Source: Zoogloea dura
GTDB taxonomy: Bacteria > Pseudomonadota > Gammaproteobacteria > Burkholderiales > Rhodocyclaceae
Reading direction: 5' to 3'
Assembly: GCF_012927165.1 (NCBI RefSeq)
Contig: NZ_JABBGA010000001.1
Coordinates: 248,001-312,000, forward strand
DNA length: 64,000 bases
Part shown: in pieces, positions 24,190 through 37,800 of the stretch
Layout: each line of letters begins with the position of its first letter
Position numbering within the stretch: the first letter of the stretch is position 1
Notes under the pieces: generated by a model
What the model saw: the letters and a program-made list of their open reading frames with translations, nothing else
Told to the model about the DNA's origin: nothing
Database searches by the model: none
Position numbers and translations under genes: made by a program

Positions 24190-24561
24190 TCAGATGGTGT
24201 GGGTGGGACGTGCGGAGCCGAGGTGACCGGCGAGGATCTGTTCGATGCGGTTGCGGAGCACCTGCCCCGCCTCGTCGCCACCGAACTGCACGCCGATCCC
24301 CTGCGTCTTGTTGCCTTGCGCGCCGGCCGGCGTGATCCACGCGACAGTGCCCGCCACCGGGTGCTTGGTGGGGTCGTCCATGATCTGCAGCAGCATGAAG
24401 ATCTCGTCGCCGAGCTTGTAGCCACGGGTCGTCGGCACGAAGAGGCCGCCGTTGCGGATGAAGGGCATGTAGGCCGCGTAGAGGGCCGACTTCGAGGTGA
24501 TGTTGAGGGACAGGACGCTGGGGCGTGCCGCCACGGGTCTTCTTGTTGTCGGTTCGTTCAT
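24190..24561 (-). CDS. pilZ: PilZ, type IV pilus biogenesis protein
   Basis: 123 residues forming one PilZ domain (RPSVLSLNITSKSALYAAYM, then IRNGGLFVPTTRGYKLGD and GTVAWITPAG). It lacks the RxxxR motif that binds c-di-GMP in other PilZ domains, as expected for the PilZ protein itself, which works through protein contacts with the pilus ATPase PilB and with FimX in other species. Its start overlaps the holB stop by 4 nt. Position between holB and tatD matches Pseudomonas. Confidence 0.9.
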   Translation of the reverse strand: MNEPTTRRPVAARPSVLSLNITSKSALYAAYMPFIRNGGLFVPTTRGYKLGDEIFMLLQIMDDPTKHPVAGTVAWITPAGAQGNKTQGIGVQFGGDEAGQVLRNRIEQILAGHLGSARPTHTI

Positions 24562-25619
24562 TTGCGCACCGCAGTTGCAGCTGCCTGAAGGTTCCGGGCA
24601 TACCGCAACAGCATGTCCTCAAGAAATAGCCGGGGGTTCAAGGGGTGTTGCGCCACCCGCCGCGACTGGGTGATTTCATTGTAACAGCCGAGGGCCGTGT
24701 CCAAGGACATCCGCGCCGCGAGCCGGGCAAGGGTGTCCTGGCAGTCCGGGAAGAAGCGCAGCGTGCCGCCCAGGCGCAGGGCGGACAGGTCGGCCACCCA
24801 GCGTTGCATCCAGCTCACCAGGGTCGGCAGGTCGAACCCCGCGGCAACGGATTCCTTGGATTTCAGCCAGGCTTCCCACTCACCGGCGAGACGCATCGGT
24901 GGCTTGTCCGGGAGCTTCGAGATGTCGCTGATGAAGCGCGCGCGGGCGGCGCCGGCGCCCCCTTCGGCCATCTCCGCCGCCGCCAGCGGCATGCCGCCGC
25001 AGAAGGCCAGCAGTGCCTCGGCCTCGGGCTGCTTGCGCGCCTCCAGCCAGCGTCGTGCCTGCTCCGCCGGCGGGCGGGGAAAGGTCCAGGTCTGGCAGCG
25101 GCTGCGGATGGTCGGCAAGAGTCTCTTCGGCGACGACGAGATGAGCAGGAACTGGGCGTTGGTGGTGGGCTCCTCGAGCAGCTTGAGCAGCGCGTTGGCG
25201 GTGAAGGGGTTCATCGCTTCGGCCGGATCCACGATGACGACGCGTTGCCCGCCACGATGGCCGCCGGTGGTGAGGGCCTGCTGCAGGTCGCGGATCTGGT
25301 CGATCACGATCTGCCGGCTGGCTGCCTTGCCGCCTTCGGCCTTGTCACCGGGACTCTCGCCCCGCTCCTCCTGGTCGGCCTCCGGAATCACCCGGATGAG
25401 GTCCGGGTGATTGCCGGCGAGCCGCCACAGGCAGTCCTCGCAGGTGCCGCAGGCATGGCCGCCGTCCCCCGGCTGACTGCACAGGATGCGGGCGGCAAGC
25501 GCCTCGGCGAACAGCCGCTTGCCGCCACCGGCCGGCCCCGCAAAAAGCAGTGCATGCGGCATGCGGCCCGCGTTGTCGAGGACCCGCTGCCACAGCCCGG
25601 ATTGCCACTCGAAGATCAT
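24558..25619 (-). CDS. holB: DNA polymerase III subunit delta prime
   Basis: 353 residues. The AAA+ domain has [18 protein letters not shown] near residue 28, a zinc cluster ([17 protein letters not shown], four Cys near 48-64) and the sensor region [19 protein letters not shown] near 155. It is part of the clamp loader. Its start overlaps the tmk stop by 4 nt and its stop overlaps the pilZ start by 4 nt, so translation is coupled along the operon. Confidence 0.93.
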   Translation of the reverse strand: MIFEWQSGLWQRVLDNAGRMPHALLFAGPAGGGKRLFAEALAARILCSQPGDGGHACGTCEDCLWRLAGNHPDLIRVIPEADQEERGESPGDKAEGGKAASRQIVIDQIRDLQQALTTGGHRGGQRVVIVDPAEAMNPFTANALLKLLEEPTTNAQFLLISSSPKRLLPTIRSRCQTWTFPRPPAEQARRWLEARKQPEAEALLAFCGGMPLAAAEMAEGGAGAARARFISDISKLPDKPPMRLAGEWEAWLKSKESVAAGFDLPTLVSWMQRWVADLSALRLGGTLRFFPDCQDTLARLAARMSLDTALGCYNEITQSRRVAQHPLNPRLFLEDMLLRYARNLQAAATAVRK

Positions 25620-26233
25620 TGGAAGCAGGTCTCCAGGACGATGCCCTCCACCTCGCGGCGGATGGCTTCCGGAGTCTGGGCCGCGTCGATGATCTTGATC
25701 CGCGCCGGGTCGGCTGCGGCACGGCGCAGGTAGGCGTTGCGGACGCGCTCGAAAAAGTCGGCCTGTTCGCGCTCGAAGCGGTCCGGCGCGTCGCCCGTGC
25801 CGGCCAGGCGGCGGGCGGCCTCGATGGGATCAAGATCGAAGAGCAGGGTCAGGTCGGGTTGCAGGTGGGGATGAACCCACTGCTCGAGTGCCGCAAAGCG
25901 CGCCTCGTCCAGCCCCCGGCCTCCCACCTGGTAGGCGTAGGTGGCATCGGTGAAGCGGTCGGACACGACCCACCTGCCGCCAGCCAGCGCGGGCTCGATC
26001 ACCGCCGCCAGGTGTTCGCGGCGCGCGGCGAACATCAGCATCGCCTCGGTTTCCAGGTGCATCGCGTCATGCAGCAGCAGGGCCCGGAGTTTTTCGGCGA
26101 GCGGCGTGCCGCCAGGCTCGCGGGTCTGCACGACGCTCAGGCCGCGGGATTCGATGAGGGCGACGGCGGCGGCGATCTGGCTGCTCTTGCCGGCGCCATC
26201 GATGCCTTCAAAGGTGATGAAGCGGGATTTCAC
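25616..26233 (-). CDS. tmk: Thymidylate kinase
   Basis: 205 residues, the usual length. P-loop [13 protein letters not shown] at residue 8, the DR motif and lid region ([20 protein letters not shown] near 36, [14 protein letters not shown] near 89) and [14 protein letters not shown] near 129 identify it. It phosphorylates dTMP to dTDP. Both ends overlap its neighbours (mltG and holB) by 4 nt. Confidence 0.96.
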   Translation of the reverse strand: MKSRFITFEGIDGAGKSSQIAAAVALIESRGLSVVQTREPGGTPLAEKLRALLLHDAMHLETEAMLMFAARREHLAAVIEPALAGGRWVVSDRFTDATYAYQVGGRGLDEARFAALEQWVHPHLQPDLTLLFDLDPIEAARRLAGTGDAPDRFEREQADFFERVRNAYLRRAAADPARIKIIDAAQTPEAIRREVEGIVLETCFQ

Positions 26234-27231
26234 GGCGACGGTTTCCGGATGTAGCGGGCAACGGCCCGGTTATGTTCGTCCAGGGAACGGGAGAAGGCGC
26301 TGGAGCCATCACCCCGCGCCACAAAGTAGAGATAGTCGGTGGCCTGCGGATTGAGCGCAGCCCGCATGGCGGCAACCCCCGGCATGGAGATCGGCGTGGG
26401 CGGCAGCCCCATGCGCAGATAGGTGTTGTAGGCCGAGTCGGCGAGCAGGTCGCGCTTGCGCAGGTTGCCGTCGAAGGCCGTCCCCAGCCCGTAGATGACC
26501 GTAGGGTCGGTCTGCAGCAGCATGCCGGCGCGCAAGCGGTTCACGAAGACGGATGCCACCAGCGGCCTGTCGGCCGCCAGTCCGGTCTCCTTTTCGACGA
26601 TGGAGGCCATGATCAGGGCTTCGTAGGGATCCTTGTAGGGCAGCCCGCCGGCCCTTTTCTCCCATTCCCGCTGCAGGACCCGCTGCTGGTTGCGATAGGC
26701 CCGGCGCAGCACGTCCAGGTCGCTGGACTGGCGGGCAAACAGGTAGGTGTCGGGGAAGAACAGCCCTTCCGGGTGGCGTGCCGCGGCGCCGATGCGCTCC
26801 AGCACCTGGGCGTCGCTCAGGCCGGCGCTGTCATGCCGCAGGTCGGGGTGACGGTCCAGGGCGGCGCGAAACTGGCGGAAGCTCCATCCTTCGATCAGGG
26901 CCACATCACGCTGGGTCGTGTCGCCGCGGCTGAGTTTGTCGAGAAGCTGGAGCGAAGTCACACCCTTTTCGATCTGGTAGCTGCCGGCCTTGATGGCGTT
27001 GGCCTGGCGGGTCAGGCGCGACAAAGTGACCAGCAGGAAGGGCTCGACGTCGATCCCCGCGTCGACCAGCTGGCGCGCCACCTGGCGCATCGACGAGCCG
27101 GGCTCGACCGTAAAGTCGAGTGGGCTTTGGCGTAAACCAACCGGAGTTTGTGCGAACCACGCCAATCCCCCCGCGGTGAGCACGGTCGCCATGAGCACCA
27201 TTACACACAGACGAAAAAACAGGCGCTTCAT
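26230..27231 (-). CDS. mltG: Endolytic murein transglycosylase
   Basis: 333 residues from ATG 27231; a longer frame would need a TTG start 60 nt upstream and is disfavoured because the membrane anchor begins right at [21 protein letters not shown] LysM-like region (about 40-100) is followed by the YceG catalytic domain with ASIVEKETG (catalytic Glu), [20 protein letters not shown] and [18 protein letters not shown]. The enzyme cuts nascent glycan strands at the inner membrane and is thought to set their length. First gene of the leftward operon; divergent from ygfZ. Confidence 0.94.
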   Translation of the reverse strand: MKRLFFRLCVMVLMATVLTAGGLAWFAQTPVGLRQSPLDFTVEPGSSMRQVARQLVDAGIDVEPFLLVTLSRLTRQANAIKAGSYQIEKGVTSLQLLDKLSRGDTTQRDVALIEGWSFRQFRAALDRHPDLRHDSAGLSDAQVLERIGAAARHPEGLFFPDTYLFARQSSDLDVLRRAYRNQQRVLQREWEKRAGGLPYKDPYEALIMASIVEKETGLAADRPLVASVFVNRLRAGMLLQTDPTVIYGLGTAFDGNLRKRDLLADSAYNTYLRMGLPPTPISMPGVAAMRAALNPQATDYLYFVARGDGSSAFSRSLDEHNRAVARYIRKPSP

Positions 27232-27351
27232 CGGGGAACTTGAGGCTTTCGGGAAGAACGAAGGAACGAGGAAAGGAGGAAGATCCAGCAAAAACTGAGG
27301 GCTTGGTTCTTGCTTTGACTGAGCAGGTCGGCCCCCGTGCGGCGACGCCCC

Positions 27352-27357
27352 TATAAT
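27352..27357 (+). promoter_or_regulatory. Probable -10 element of ygfZ
   Basis: A perfect TATAAT 47 nt upstream of the ygfZ start in the divergent gap between mltG and ygfZ. A TTGACT at 27315-27320 is too far away to pair with it. Confidence 0.45.
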
Positions 27358-27404
27358 AGCGCAAACCGCTTTGAGACTCGTTTTTGCGACAGGACCCCAA
27401 ACTG

Positions 27405-28436
27405 ATGAACGCTACATGGCAATCCCACCTCGGCGCCAAGGGCGCCCGGTTCACCGATTTCTCCGTTCAGTTCAATGACGATGCCCGGCAGGACGTTGTG
27501 CTCGCATCCCAGGGAACGGTCGTAGTACCGCTGCAGCACCTGGGTACGATCCGCGCCACCGGCGAGGACGCGGCGGTGTTTCTGCACAACCTGTTTTCCA
27601 ATGACGTGAAGAAGCTCGGCTCCAACGAAGCCCAGCTGACCAGCTTCAACACCGCCAAGGGCCGCATGCTCGCCAGCATCGTGCTGTGGCGGGAAGGTGG
27701 CGACTACCTGCTGACCCTGTCGGCGGACATCCATGCGGCCATGCTCAAGAAGCTGTCCATGTACGTCCTGCGCTCCAAGGTGCGCCTGATGGACGACAGC
27801 GGCGACTGCGTGCTGATCGGCCTTGCCGGCCCCCAGGCTGGCGCTGCTCTCGAGGCCGCCGGCCTGCACATTCCCGGAACGCCCAGGGCCACGGCCTCCG
27901 GTGTGGCCACGGTGGTGCGCCTCGAAGGCGCCCGCTTCATCGTCTCGGCGCCCCTTTCCGAGGCCCTCGGCCTGTGGGACAAGTTCGTTGCCAGCGGCGC
28001 CGTCCCGGCCGGCACGGCGGCCTGGCAGTGGGCCGACATCGTGCAAGGGCAACCCAGCATCACCCAGCCGATCCAGGAAGAGTTCGTCGCCCAGATGCTC
28101 AACTTCGACCTGATCGGCGGGGTCAGTTTCAACAAGGGCTGCTACCCCGGCCAGGAGATCGTTGCTCGCACCCACTACCTGGGCAAGCTCAAGAAGCGCA
28201 TGTTCCGCGTGCATGTCGACGTGGCGGAAGCCCCGGCCCCCGGCACTGATGTGTTCTCGCCCGAATTTGGCGAGCAATCCGCCGGCAAGGTGGTGATGGC
28301 TGCCCCGGCGCCGGGCAGCGGCTTTGAAGCGCTGATCGTGCTGCAGACCTCCAGCGCTGACTCCACCGAGGTGCACCTGGCATCGCCGCAAGGGCCGTCC
28401 GTGAGCTTCCTGCCCCTGCCCTACGCACTGGCCTGA
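27405..28436 (+). CDS. ygfZ: Folate-binding protein YgfZ (iron-sulfur protein maintenance)
   Basis: 343 residues from ATG 27405. The GcvT-like fold carries the family signature KGCYPGQEIVARTHYLGKLK near residue 243, whose Cys is required for function in E. coli. Folate-dependent YgfZ helps to keep or repair [4Fe-4S] enzymes such as MiaB. It is the first gene of a rightward group with a DUF4936 gene, an NRDE-family gene and mfd. Confidence 0.93.
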   Translation: MNATWQSHLGAKGARFTDFSVQFNDDARQDVVLASQGTVVVPLQHLGTIRATGEDAAVFLHNLFSNDVKKLGSNEAQLTSFNTAKGRMLASIVLWREGGDYLLTLSADIHAAMLKKLSMYVLRSKVRLMDDSGDCVLIGLAGPQAGAALEAAGLHIPGTPRATASGVATVVRLEGARFIVSAPLSEALGLWDKFVASGAVPAGTAAWQWADIVQGQPSITQPIQEEFVAQMLNFDLIGGVSFNKGCYPGQEIVARTHYLGKLKKRMFRVHVDVAEAPAPGTDVFSPEFGEQSAGKVVMAAPAPGSGFEALIVLQTSSADSTEVHLASPQGPSVSFLPLPYALA

Positions 28437-28446
28437 GTCCCCGCCC

Positions 28447-28737
28447 TTGCCCCTGTCCCACTATTACATCTATTACCCGGTCCGGATCGGCATGGAAGCC
28501 GATCTGGCCCATGCGCTCTACAACCTCCAGGACGATCTCCGCCACCGCACGGGCGTCAGCGGGCGCTTTCTGCGCAAGGCCGACGACCCCTGGACGTGGA
28601 TGGAGATCTACGAGAACGTGGCCGATCCGGTGGCCTTCGATGCCGCGCTCGAGCAGGCCGTGGAGCGCCATGGCCTTGATCGTTTCCTTGACGAGGGCGG
28701 GCGCCGCCACAGTGAACGCTTCGTCCCATGTGCCTGA
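28447..28737 (+). CDS. DUF4936-family protein
   Basis: 96 residues, 10 nt after ygfZ. The N-terminal segment LSHYYIYYPVRIGMEADLAH and the later FLRKADDPWTWMEIYENVAD match the small DUF4936 proteins that follow ygfZ in many betaproteobacteria. The conserved tyrosine-rich start leaves only TTG 28447 or another non-ATG codon as start. Function unknown; the fold is probably a ferredoxin-like barrel of the antibiotic-monooxygenase type, which is inferred. Confidence 0.7.
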   Translation: MPLSHYYIYYPVRIGMEADLAHALYNLQDDLRHRTGVSGRFLRKADDPWTWMEIYENVADPVAFDAALEQAVERHGLDRFLDEGGRRHSERFVPCA

Positions 28738-29495
28738 TCCTCGTCGCCTGGCAGGCGCATCCGGATTTTCCGCTGGTGATCGCTGCCAACCGGGACGAGT
28801 TCTTTGCCCGGCCGGCAGCCGCCGCCGCGTGGTGGAAGGAACAGCCCGAGATCTTTGCCGGCCGCGACCTGGAGGCCGGCGGAACCTGGCTCGGACTCAG
28901 CCGTTCGGGGCGTTTCGCCGGCCTGACGAACTTTCGCGATCCGAGCCGGCAGCGGGCGGGCACCCCGTCGCGGGGTGATCTGGTCGCCAGTTTCCTGAGG
29001 AGCACCGAGACCACGGCCGCAGCCCTGGCGCGCCTGCAGCAGGAGGGGCGGCGCTACAACGGTTTCAACCTGATGCTCTCCGACGGTGACAGCCTGGGTG
29101 TCCACGAGAGCGTCAGCGGCGTCTCGCACCTGCTCGAGCCGGGGCTCTACGCCTTGTCCAACGACCTGCTCGATACGCCCTGGCCCAAGGCCGTCGCCGG
29201 CAAGTCCCGCCTGTCGCGGGCGCTTACCGCCCTGCCCGACGACACCCCGCTGCGCGAACTCCTGCGCGACGACCGACCGGCCCCCGACGAGAGCCTGCCA
29301 CGCACCGGGGTGAGCCTGGCCTGGGAGCGCATGCTCTCCAGCGCCTTCATCCGCGCGCCCGGCTACGGCACCCGCTGCTCCACGGTGATCCGCCGCAGCC
29401 GGCATGGCTGGACCCACGTCACCGAGTCCACCTGGGACGAGGTCGGCCAGGAAACCGACCGGGTCACCGAGACTTTCCAGATCGCCCGGCCCTGA
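28728..29495 (+). CDS. NRDE (TANGO2-like) family protein
   Basis: 255 residues, overlapping the previous gene by 10 nt. MCLILVAW at the start, with Cys2 as potential N-terminal nucleophile, then ANRDEFFARPAAAAAWW near residue 20 and GTWLGLSRSGRFAGLTNFRD near 48 are the family's hallmarks (NRDE = Asn-Arg-Asp-Glu). The animal homologue TANGO2 is linked to heme and lipid handling; the bacterial role is not settled. Confidence 0.88.
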   Translation: MCLILVAWQAHPDFPLVIAANRDEFFARPAAAAAWWKEQPEIFAGRDLEAGGTWLGLSRSGRFAGLTNFRDPSRQRAGTPSRGDLVASFLRSTETTAAALARLQQEGRRYNGFNLMLSDGDSLGVHESVSGVSHLLEPGLYALSNDLLDTPWPKAVAGKSRLSRALTALPDDTPLRELLRDDRPAPDESLPRTGVSLAWERMLSSAFIRAPGYGTRCSTVIRRSRHGWTHVTESTWDEVGQETDRVTETFQIARP

Positions 29496-29508
29496 ACCGG
29501 GCTGCGCC

Positions 29509-29514
29509 TATAAT
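29509..29514 (+). promoter_or_regulatory. Probable -10 element of mfd
   Basis: Perfect TATAAT, 32 nt upstream of the mfd start, in the short gap after the NRDE-family gene. No clear -35. Confidence 0.45.
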
Positions 29515-29546
29515 CCCGTCCTTCGCATCCTGTTTCACGCAGCCGC

Positions 29547-32979
<3,433 letters not shown>

Positions 32980-32990
<11 letters not shown>

Positions 32991-33840
32991 TCATGATGTC
33001 GTTGAAGGTGCCTCGCGCCTTCAAGCGCAGAAAGGCCTTGTTGAGTCGTTCGATGGCCGCTTTCTTGCCGGCACTCTTCAGATAAACGATGTGCAGGGGA
33101 TCGCTGCGTACGGCCTTGGGCAGGATCGCGAACTGGTCGATCCGGCCCTTGAGCTCCGGTTCCGCCTCCAGCATGTAACGTACCCCTTCACGGCCACTGC
33201 CGACGAATACGGCGTCCACCCGACCGGCCAGGAGCTTGAGCATGCGGCTTTGTTGATCCGCGTCCCGGTCAACGGCGAAGACCCCTTTGGCGATGGCCTC
33301 ATCCACGGCGTCACCATAGGAAGAACCCAAACCCAGGCCAATGAGCTTACCCTTGAGGTCCGGCAGGCTTTCGAAGGGAAACTCATGCCCCTTCCTGACC
33401 ACCAGCACGACGTCGGACACATACAGCGGCACCGAATAGTCGAAGCGTTCCGCACGCTCCGAATTCCAGGAAATATTTGCCGCAGCCCCCTCGCCGGCGC
33501 TTGCCATGCGGATCACCCGAGCCCACGGGACGAGACGGATGTCATAGGTATCACCGGTTTCAGCCTGCAGGCGCTGCAGTATCCTCGGAAAGATCCCCTC
33601 GGGCTTACCTTCCTCCAGGTGGGAGATCGGCGGGAAACGGTCGCTGCCATAGACGATCAGCGTTTCGGCGCGCGCCATTCCGACCAGGCCGCCATCCGGG
33701 CTGCCAACCAGGCCGGCGGCGAGAAAGACAGCAATGAGCCGGTGCCGCCAGCTGCCGGATCTCCATTTGCCAGGTCGAAGGCGAGCCGCGGCAATGTGGG
33801 AATGCCGAAAAGTATCGGATAGCGCTTCGGCAAACCGCAT
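32980..33840 (-). CDS. Periplasmic solute-binding protein, family 3
   Basis: 286 residues from ATG 33840, chosen because an upstream start would run into the regulator gene. An export signal (HRLIAVFLAAGLVGSPDGGL, cut near ARA) is followed by ETLIVYGSDRFPPISHLEEG, the usual opening of family 3 (PBPb) binding domains. Near residue 117 is RMASAGEGAAANISWNSER, near 218 AVFVGSGREGVRYMLEAEPE. No permease or ATPase genes are near. It lies beside a double-receiver regulator, a hybrid kinase and an HD-GYP protein, so it may be a sensor partner rather than part of a transporter; this is inferred. Confidence 0.75.
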
Positions 33841-33856
33841 GGGCAACACTTCCGGC

Positions 33857-34672
33857 TTACTCCTCCCGCTGCTGCAGAATGCCCGCCAGCAGTTGCTGCA
33901 ATACCGTGGTATCGAAGGGCTTGTCGCAGATTCCCGACACGCCGGCCTCCTCCACCGCGGCAAGCCGGCTCATGTTGGATTCGCTGGTCACCATGAGGAT
34001 GGGCACGGTCTGTTGCCAGCTGCGGGTGCGCACGTATTCGACGAACTCCCGCCCGTCCATCTCGGGCATGTTGTAGTCGGTGATGATCAGATCCACCAGA
34101 GTTTCCGCCAGCATCACCACAGCCTCTTTTCCATTGTCGGCCTCTATGAAATTGCGGAGACCCAGGTTTTCCAGCACCCGCCGGATGAAGCGGCGGGAAT
34201 TGGGACTGTCGTCCACGAGCAGGACGCGCAGGGACTCCAGGTCGACATCCTCCATGTCCAGGGACTCCGGCATCTCCAGGGTGCGGGACAAGGCCATGGC
34301 CAGCTGGGAGGCACTGAAAGGCTTGGGCAGGATGCCGCAGGCACCGGACTGGCGTACCGGCTCAAGGGCCTGGGGTCGGGTTTCGCTCGAGATCAGGATG
34401 AAGGGCACATCCATCCAGCGTGGATCCTGCCTCATCCTTTCGACCAGCTCGGTGCCAGTGCCGTCAGGCAGATAAAGAGCCGAGACGACCACATCGGCGC
34501 GACAGCCCTGCAACCAGTCCAGTGCATCGGCCAGGCTGCCAACCACGTCGACATTGGAGGCCCCGATCTCGGCGCATTCACCAACAATGATCCGGCGCTG
34601 CAGCGCAGAAGGCTCCACCAGCAGGAGCGTGAGTTTCTCGAATCGATCCGTCTTCTTTACTGTCTTTGTCAT
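33857..34672 (-). CDS. Response regulator with two receiver domains, the first degenerate
   Basis: 271 residues and no output domain. REC1 (about 13-130) has Ala65 where the phospho-acceptor Asp should be (VVVSALYLPDG) and LVEPS in place of the acidic pair, so it should not be phosphorylated. REC2 (about 145-265) is intact: LLVDDSPNSRRF, LIITDYNMPEMDG and the Lys of CDKPFD. Such single-domain or tandem REC proteins relay or modulate phosphate flow. It is divergent from the hybrid kinase and 16 nt upstream of the solute-binding protein gene on the same strand. Confidence 0.88.
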   Translation of the reverse strand: MTKTVKKTDRFEKLTLLLVEPSALQRRIIVGECAEIGASNVDVVGSLADALDWLQGCRADVVVSALYLPDGTGTELVERMRQDPRWMDVPFILISSETRPQALEPVRQSGACGILPKPFSASQLAMALSRTLEMPESLDMEDVDLESLRVLLVDDSPNSRRFIRRVLENLGLRNFIEADNGKEAVVMLAETLVDLIITDYNMPEMDGREFVEYVRTRSWQQTVPILMVTSESNMSRLAAVEEAGVSGICDKPFDTTVLQQLLAGILQQREE

Positions 34673-34898
34673 GTATCCGGTTCCAAGGGGGGCCTGGGAA
34701 TTAGCGAACGATTCACGGAAAGCTTGAGCGCCATGTGCGGCAAATCACTTAGCCACGCCTGCTGGGCTAGTATAGGATCAGTACAGACGGGTCGAATGGG
34801 CGCCTGCCTTTCGGGCCTGACTTCCTTCAACTTGCAGATGGTGGCGCTCTGCCCGTCGCCCTGCAGCATAGATCGCACCACGAGGCCGGATACGCTCA

Positions 34899-37800
34899 AT
34901 GCCCATATCGTCAGTCGTCGTTCCCACCAAGAGTACCCGGCTGAGCAAACGATTGGCTGGTGCGACTTTCATTTTTGCAATTCTGGTGTCCCTGTTGCTC
35001 ACCGCCGCAGATTACGGCCGGACCCAGCGCCGGGACCGGGCAGACCTTGAGCACTGGTTCGGACTGCTGGCCGACTCCTCCCTGCCGCCGATTGCCAATG
35101 CGGTCTGGAATTACAACCTCGACGCCCTGCAGCTTTTCGTGGATGGCATTGCCCGTCAGCCGGACGTCGTTTATGTGGCGGTTCATGACGGGCGCAGCAG
35201 GATGCTGTCGAAGGGCGAATCCAGCGACACCCTCGTGATCCGTGACCTGCCCCTCCTCCACACCTGGCCCGCGGCCGCCGGAACGGCGCGTACCGAGGAG
35301 ATCGGCAAGCTGGTCATCGGCATCGACGATACCGCGGCCCGCCGGCGTGCGCTGGAGACAGTCAGCCGCGGTCTGGTTTCCAACCTCGTGCTGGTCTGCT
35401 GCATCGCCGGCTTCCTGCTGCTGATCATCGAGAGACAGGTCATGCGTCACCTGCGCATGACCTCGCAATTCGTGGTGGCATTGAGCCGGAGCAATCTGCG
35501 GGAGCATCTGCAGCTCGACCGCGGGTCACGGAGGGGGCCCGACGACGAACTGGATCTGCTGGTGACCGGCCTCAACAAGATGCAGGACAGCCTCTGCCAT
35601 TCGATCGCCAGTCTTGAAGACGACATCCGGAAGCGTCAAGCCGCAGAGGCCGAGGTGCGCCGCCTCAACACGGATCTCGAGCATCACGTGGAAGAGCGCA
35701 CCCACCAGTTGCAACAGGCCCGCGCGGCCGCAGAGCAGGTGCTGGACCTCACCGGCAGCGCCCACTGGATGCTCGACTGGGGCGATGAAGGGCCGCACAT
35801 CGCCTCGAGCCCCCGCCTGGAGAAGCTCCTCGGGCTGGCCCCGGCCGCGCAGCATCGCCTCGACCAGCTCATCGACGGCATCGCCGCGCTCAGCCCCACC
35901 GATGCACGGCGTTTTGAATCCCTGATCCGTGAGCTCTACACCGGCAAGCGGCAGGAGTCGCACATGACCTTCCCCTTCCGGCGGCCGGTCGACAACGGCC
36001 GGATCTGGCTGGACGCCCTGGCCGTTCTGGCCACCGACGCCAACGGACAGCCCCGCATCACCGGCTCGCTGCAGGATGTGACGCAGCAGAAGGCCACCGA
36101 AGCGGCTCTGGAGGACGCCAAGGAACAGGCCGAAGCCGCGATGAGGACCAAGTCGGAATTCCTGGCCGACATGAGCCACGAGATCCGCACCCCCATCAAT
36201 GCCGTATGCGGCATGTGTCACCTGATGTTGCGCACCACCCTGACGGCGCGCCAGGAGGACTACGCCCTGAAGATCCGCCAGGCTGGGGATCACCTGCTGG
36301 GGATCATCAACAACATTCTCGACCTGTCCAAGATCGAATCCGGCAAGCAGACACTCGAATCCACCGACTTCGAGCTGGATGGCGTGCTAGACCACATGGC
36401 CAACCTGGTGGGAGACAAAGCCGCCCAGAAAGGCCTTGAGCTCATTTTCGAGATCGCTCCGGAGGTGCCCCGCCAGCTTTGCGGCGACCCCCTGAGGCTC
36501 AGCCAGATCCTGGTCAATTATGGCAACAACGCCGTCAAGTTCACTGAGCACGGCGAAGTCCGGGTACGGGTGGCTCTTGATCATCAGGATGCGGAACAGC
36601 TCGTCCTGCGCTTCACGGTTACCGACAGCGGCATCGGCCTGGAGCCTGAGCAGATCACCCGTCTATTCGGCAGCTTCGAGCAGGCCAGCACCTTCACCAC
36701 CCGCAAATACGGTGGATCGGGCCTTGGCCTGGTGATCAGCAAGCGGCTGGCCGAAATGATGGGGGGGCGTGTCGGCGTCGAAAGCACACCGGGCCAAGGC
36801 TCGAGCTTCTGGTTCACCGCCAGGCTGTCGCTGGCCGTAACCGCCAGCCCCGGCCCGGGCCTCGACCCGGCCCTGCGGCAATCCCGCGTCCTGGTGGTGG
36901 ATGACAACGCGGCGGCCCGCAACTCGATACTCGAGGCACTGAGCCAGCTCGAAATGCGCCCCGAGGTCGCGGCATCAGCCGATGAGGCCTTGCAGCTCCT
37001 CGAGGCCTCCATGGGCCACACCGATACCTTTTCGGCGGTTCTCATCGATTGGGCCATGCCAGGGATGGATGGCCTCACCACCGCCCGCAAGATCCGGCTG
37101 ATGGGGCTCAATCCCGCGCCGGCGCTGGTCCTGCTCACGGCTCATGGCCAGGATGAGGTGTTGCATGCTGCCGAAGAGATGCATCTCGACGCTACGTTGT
37201 TCAAGCCCATCCTGGAAACCGCGCTGCTCCAGGTGCTCAACCGCGTGCTGGGAAGCGAAGCCCCCGTAGATGGCGGCCGGCTCCCGGGGGCTGCGCCGGC
37301 GCAGCTGCCGCGCTATCCGGGACGCCGGATCCTGCTGGTCGAGGACAACCGCCTCAACCAGCAGGTCGCCACCGAGATGCTGGCGGATGCGGGCCTGATC
37401 GTCGACCTGGCCGAGAACGGCGCCCAAGCGGTCGAGATGGCCGCCCAGCGCGACTACGACATGGTGCTGATGGATATCCAGATGCCGGTGATGGACGGGA
37501 TCACCGCCACCCGCCTGCTGCGCGCGGCCCCCAGGACACGGGAGCTGCCGATCATTGCCATGACGGCCAACGTGATGCAGGAGGACAGGTACCGCTATCT
37601 GAAGGCCGGCATGACCGACTTCATTGCCAAACCCATCGAACCCGCGATGCTGTTCCGCACCCTCGCGGCGAACCTGTCGCCGCAGGCCGTTGTGGCCGCC
37701 CGGGAGTTGGCCGCAGCCCCCCCGGCACCGGAAGAGGACGAGAGCACGGTGTTTCCGCCCTACATCGAAGGCATCGACCTGAAGGCCGGACGCAGCCGGC

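Noticed and set aside
27232-27291. Longer mltG start at TTG 27291
   Set aside because: It would add 20 residues before the membrane anchor; ATG 27231 places the anchor at the N-terminus as in the family.
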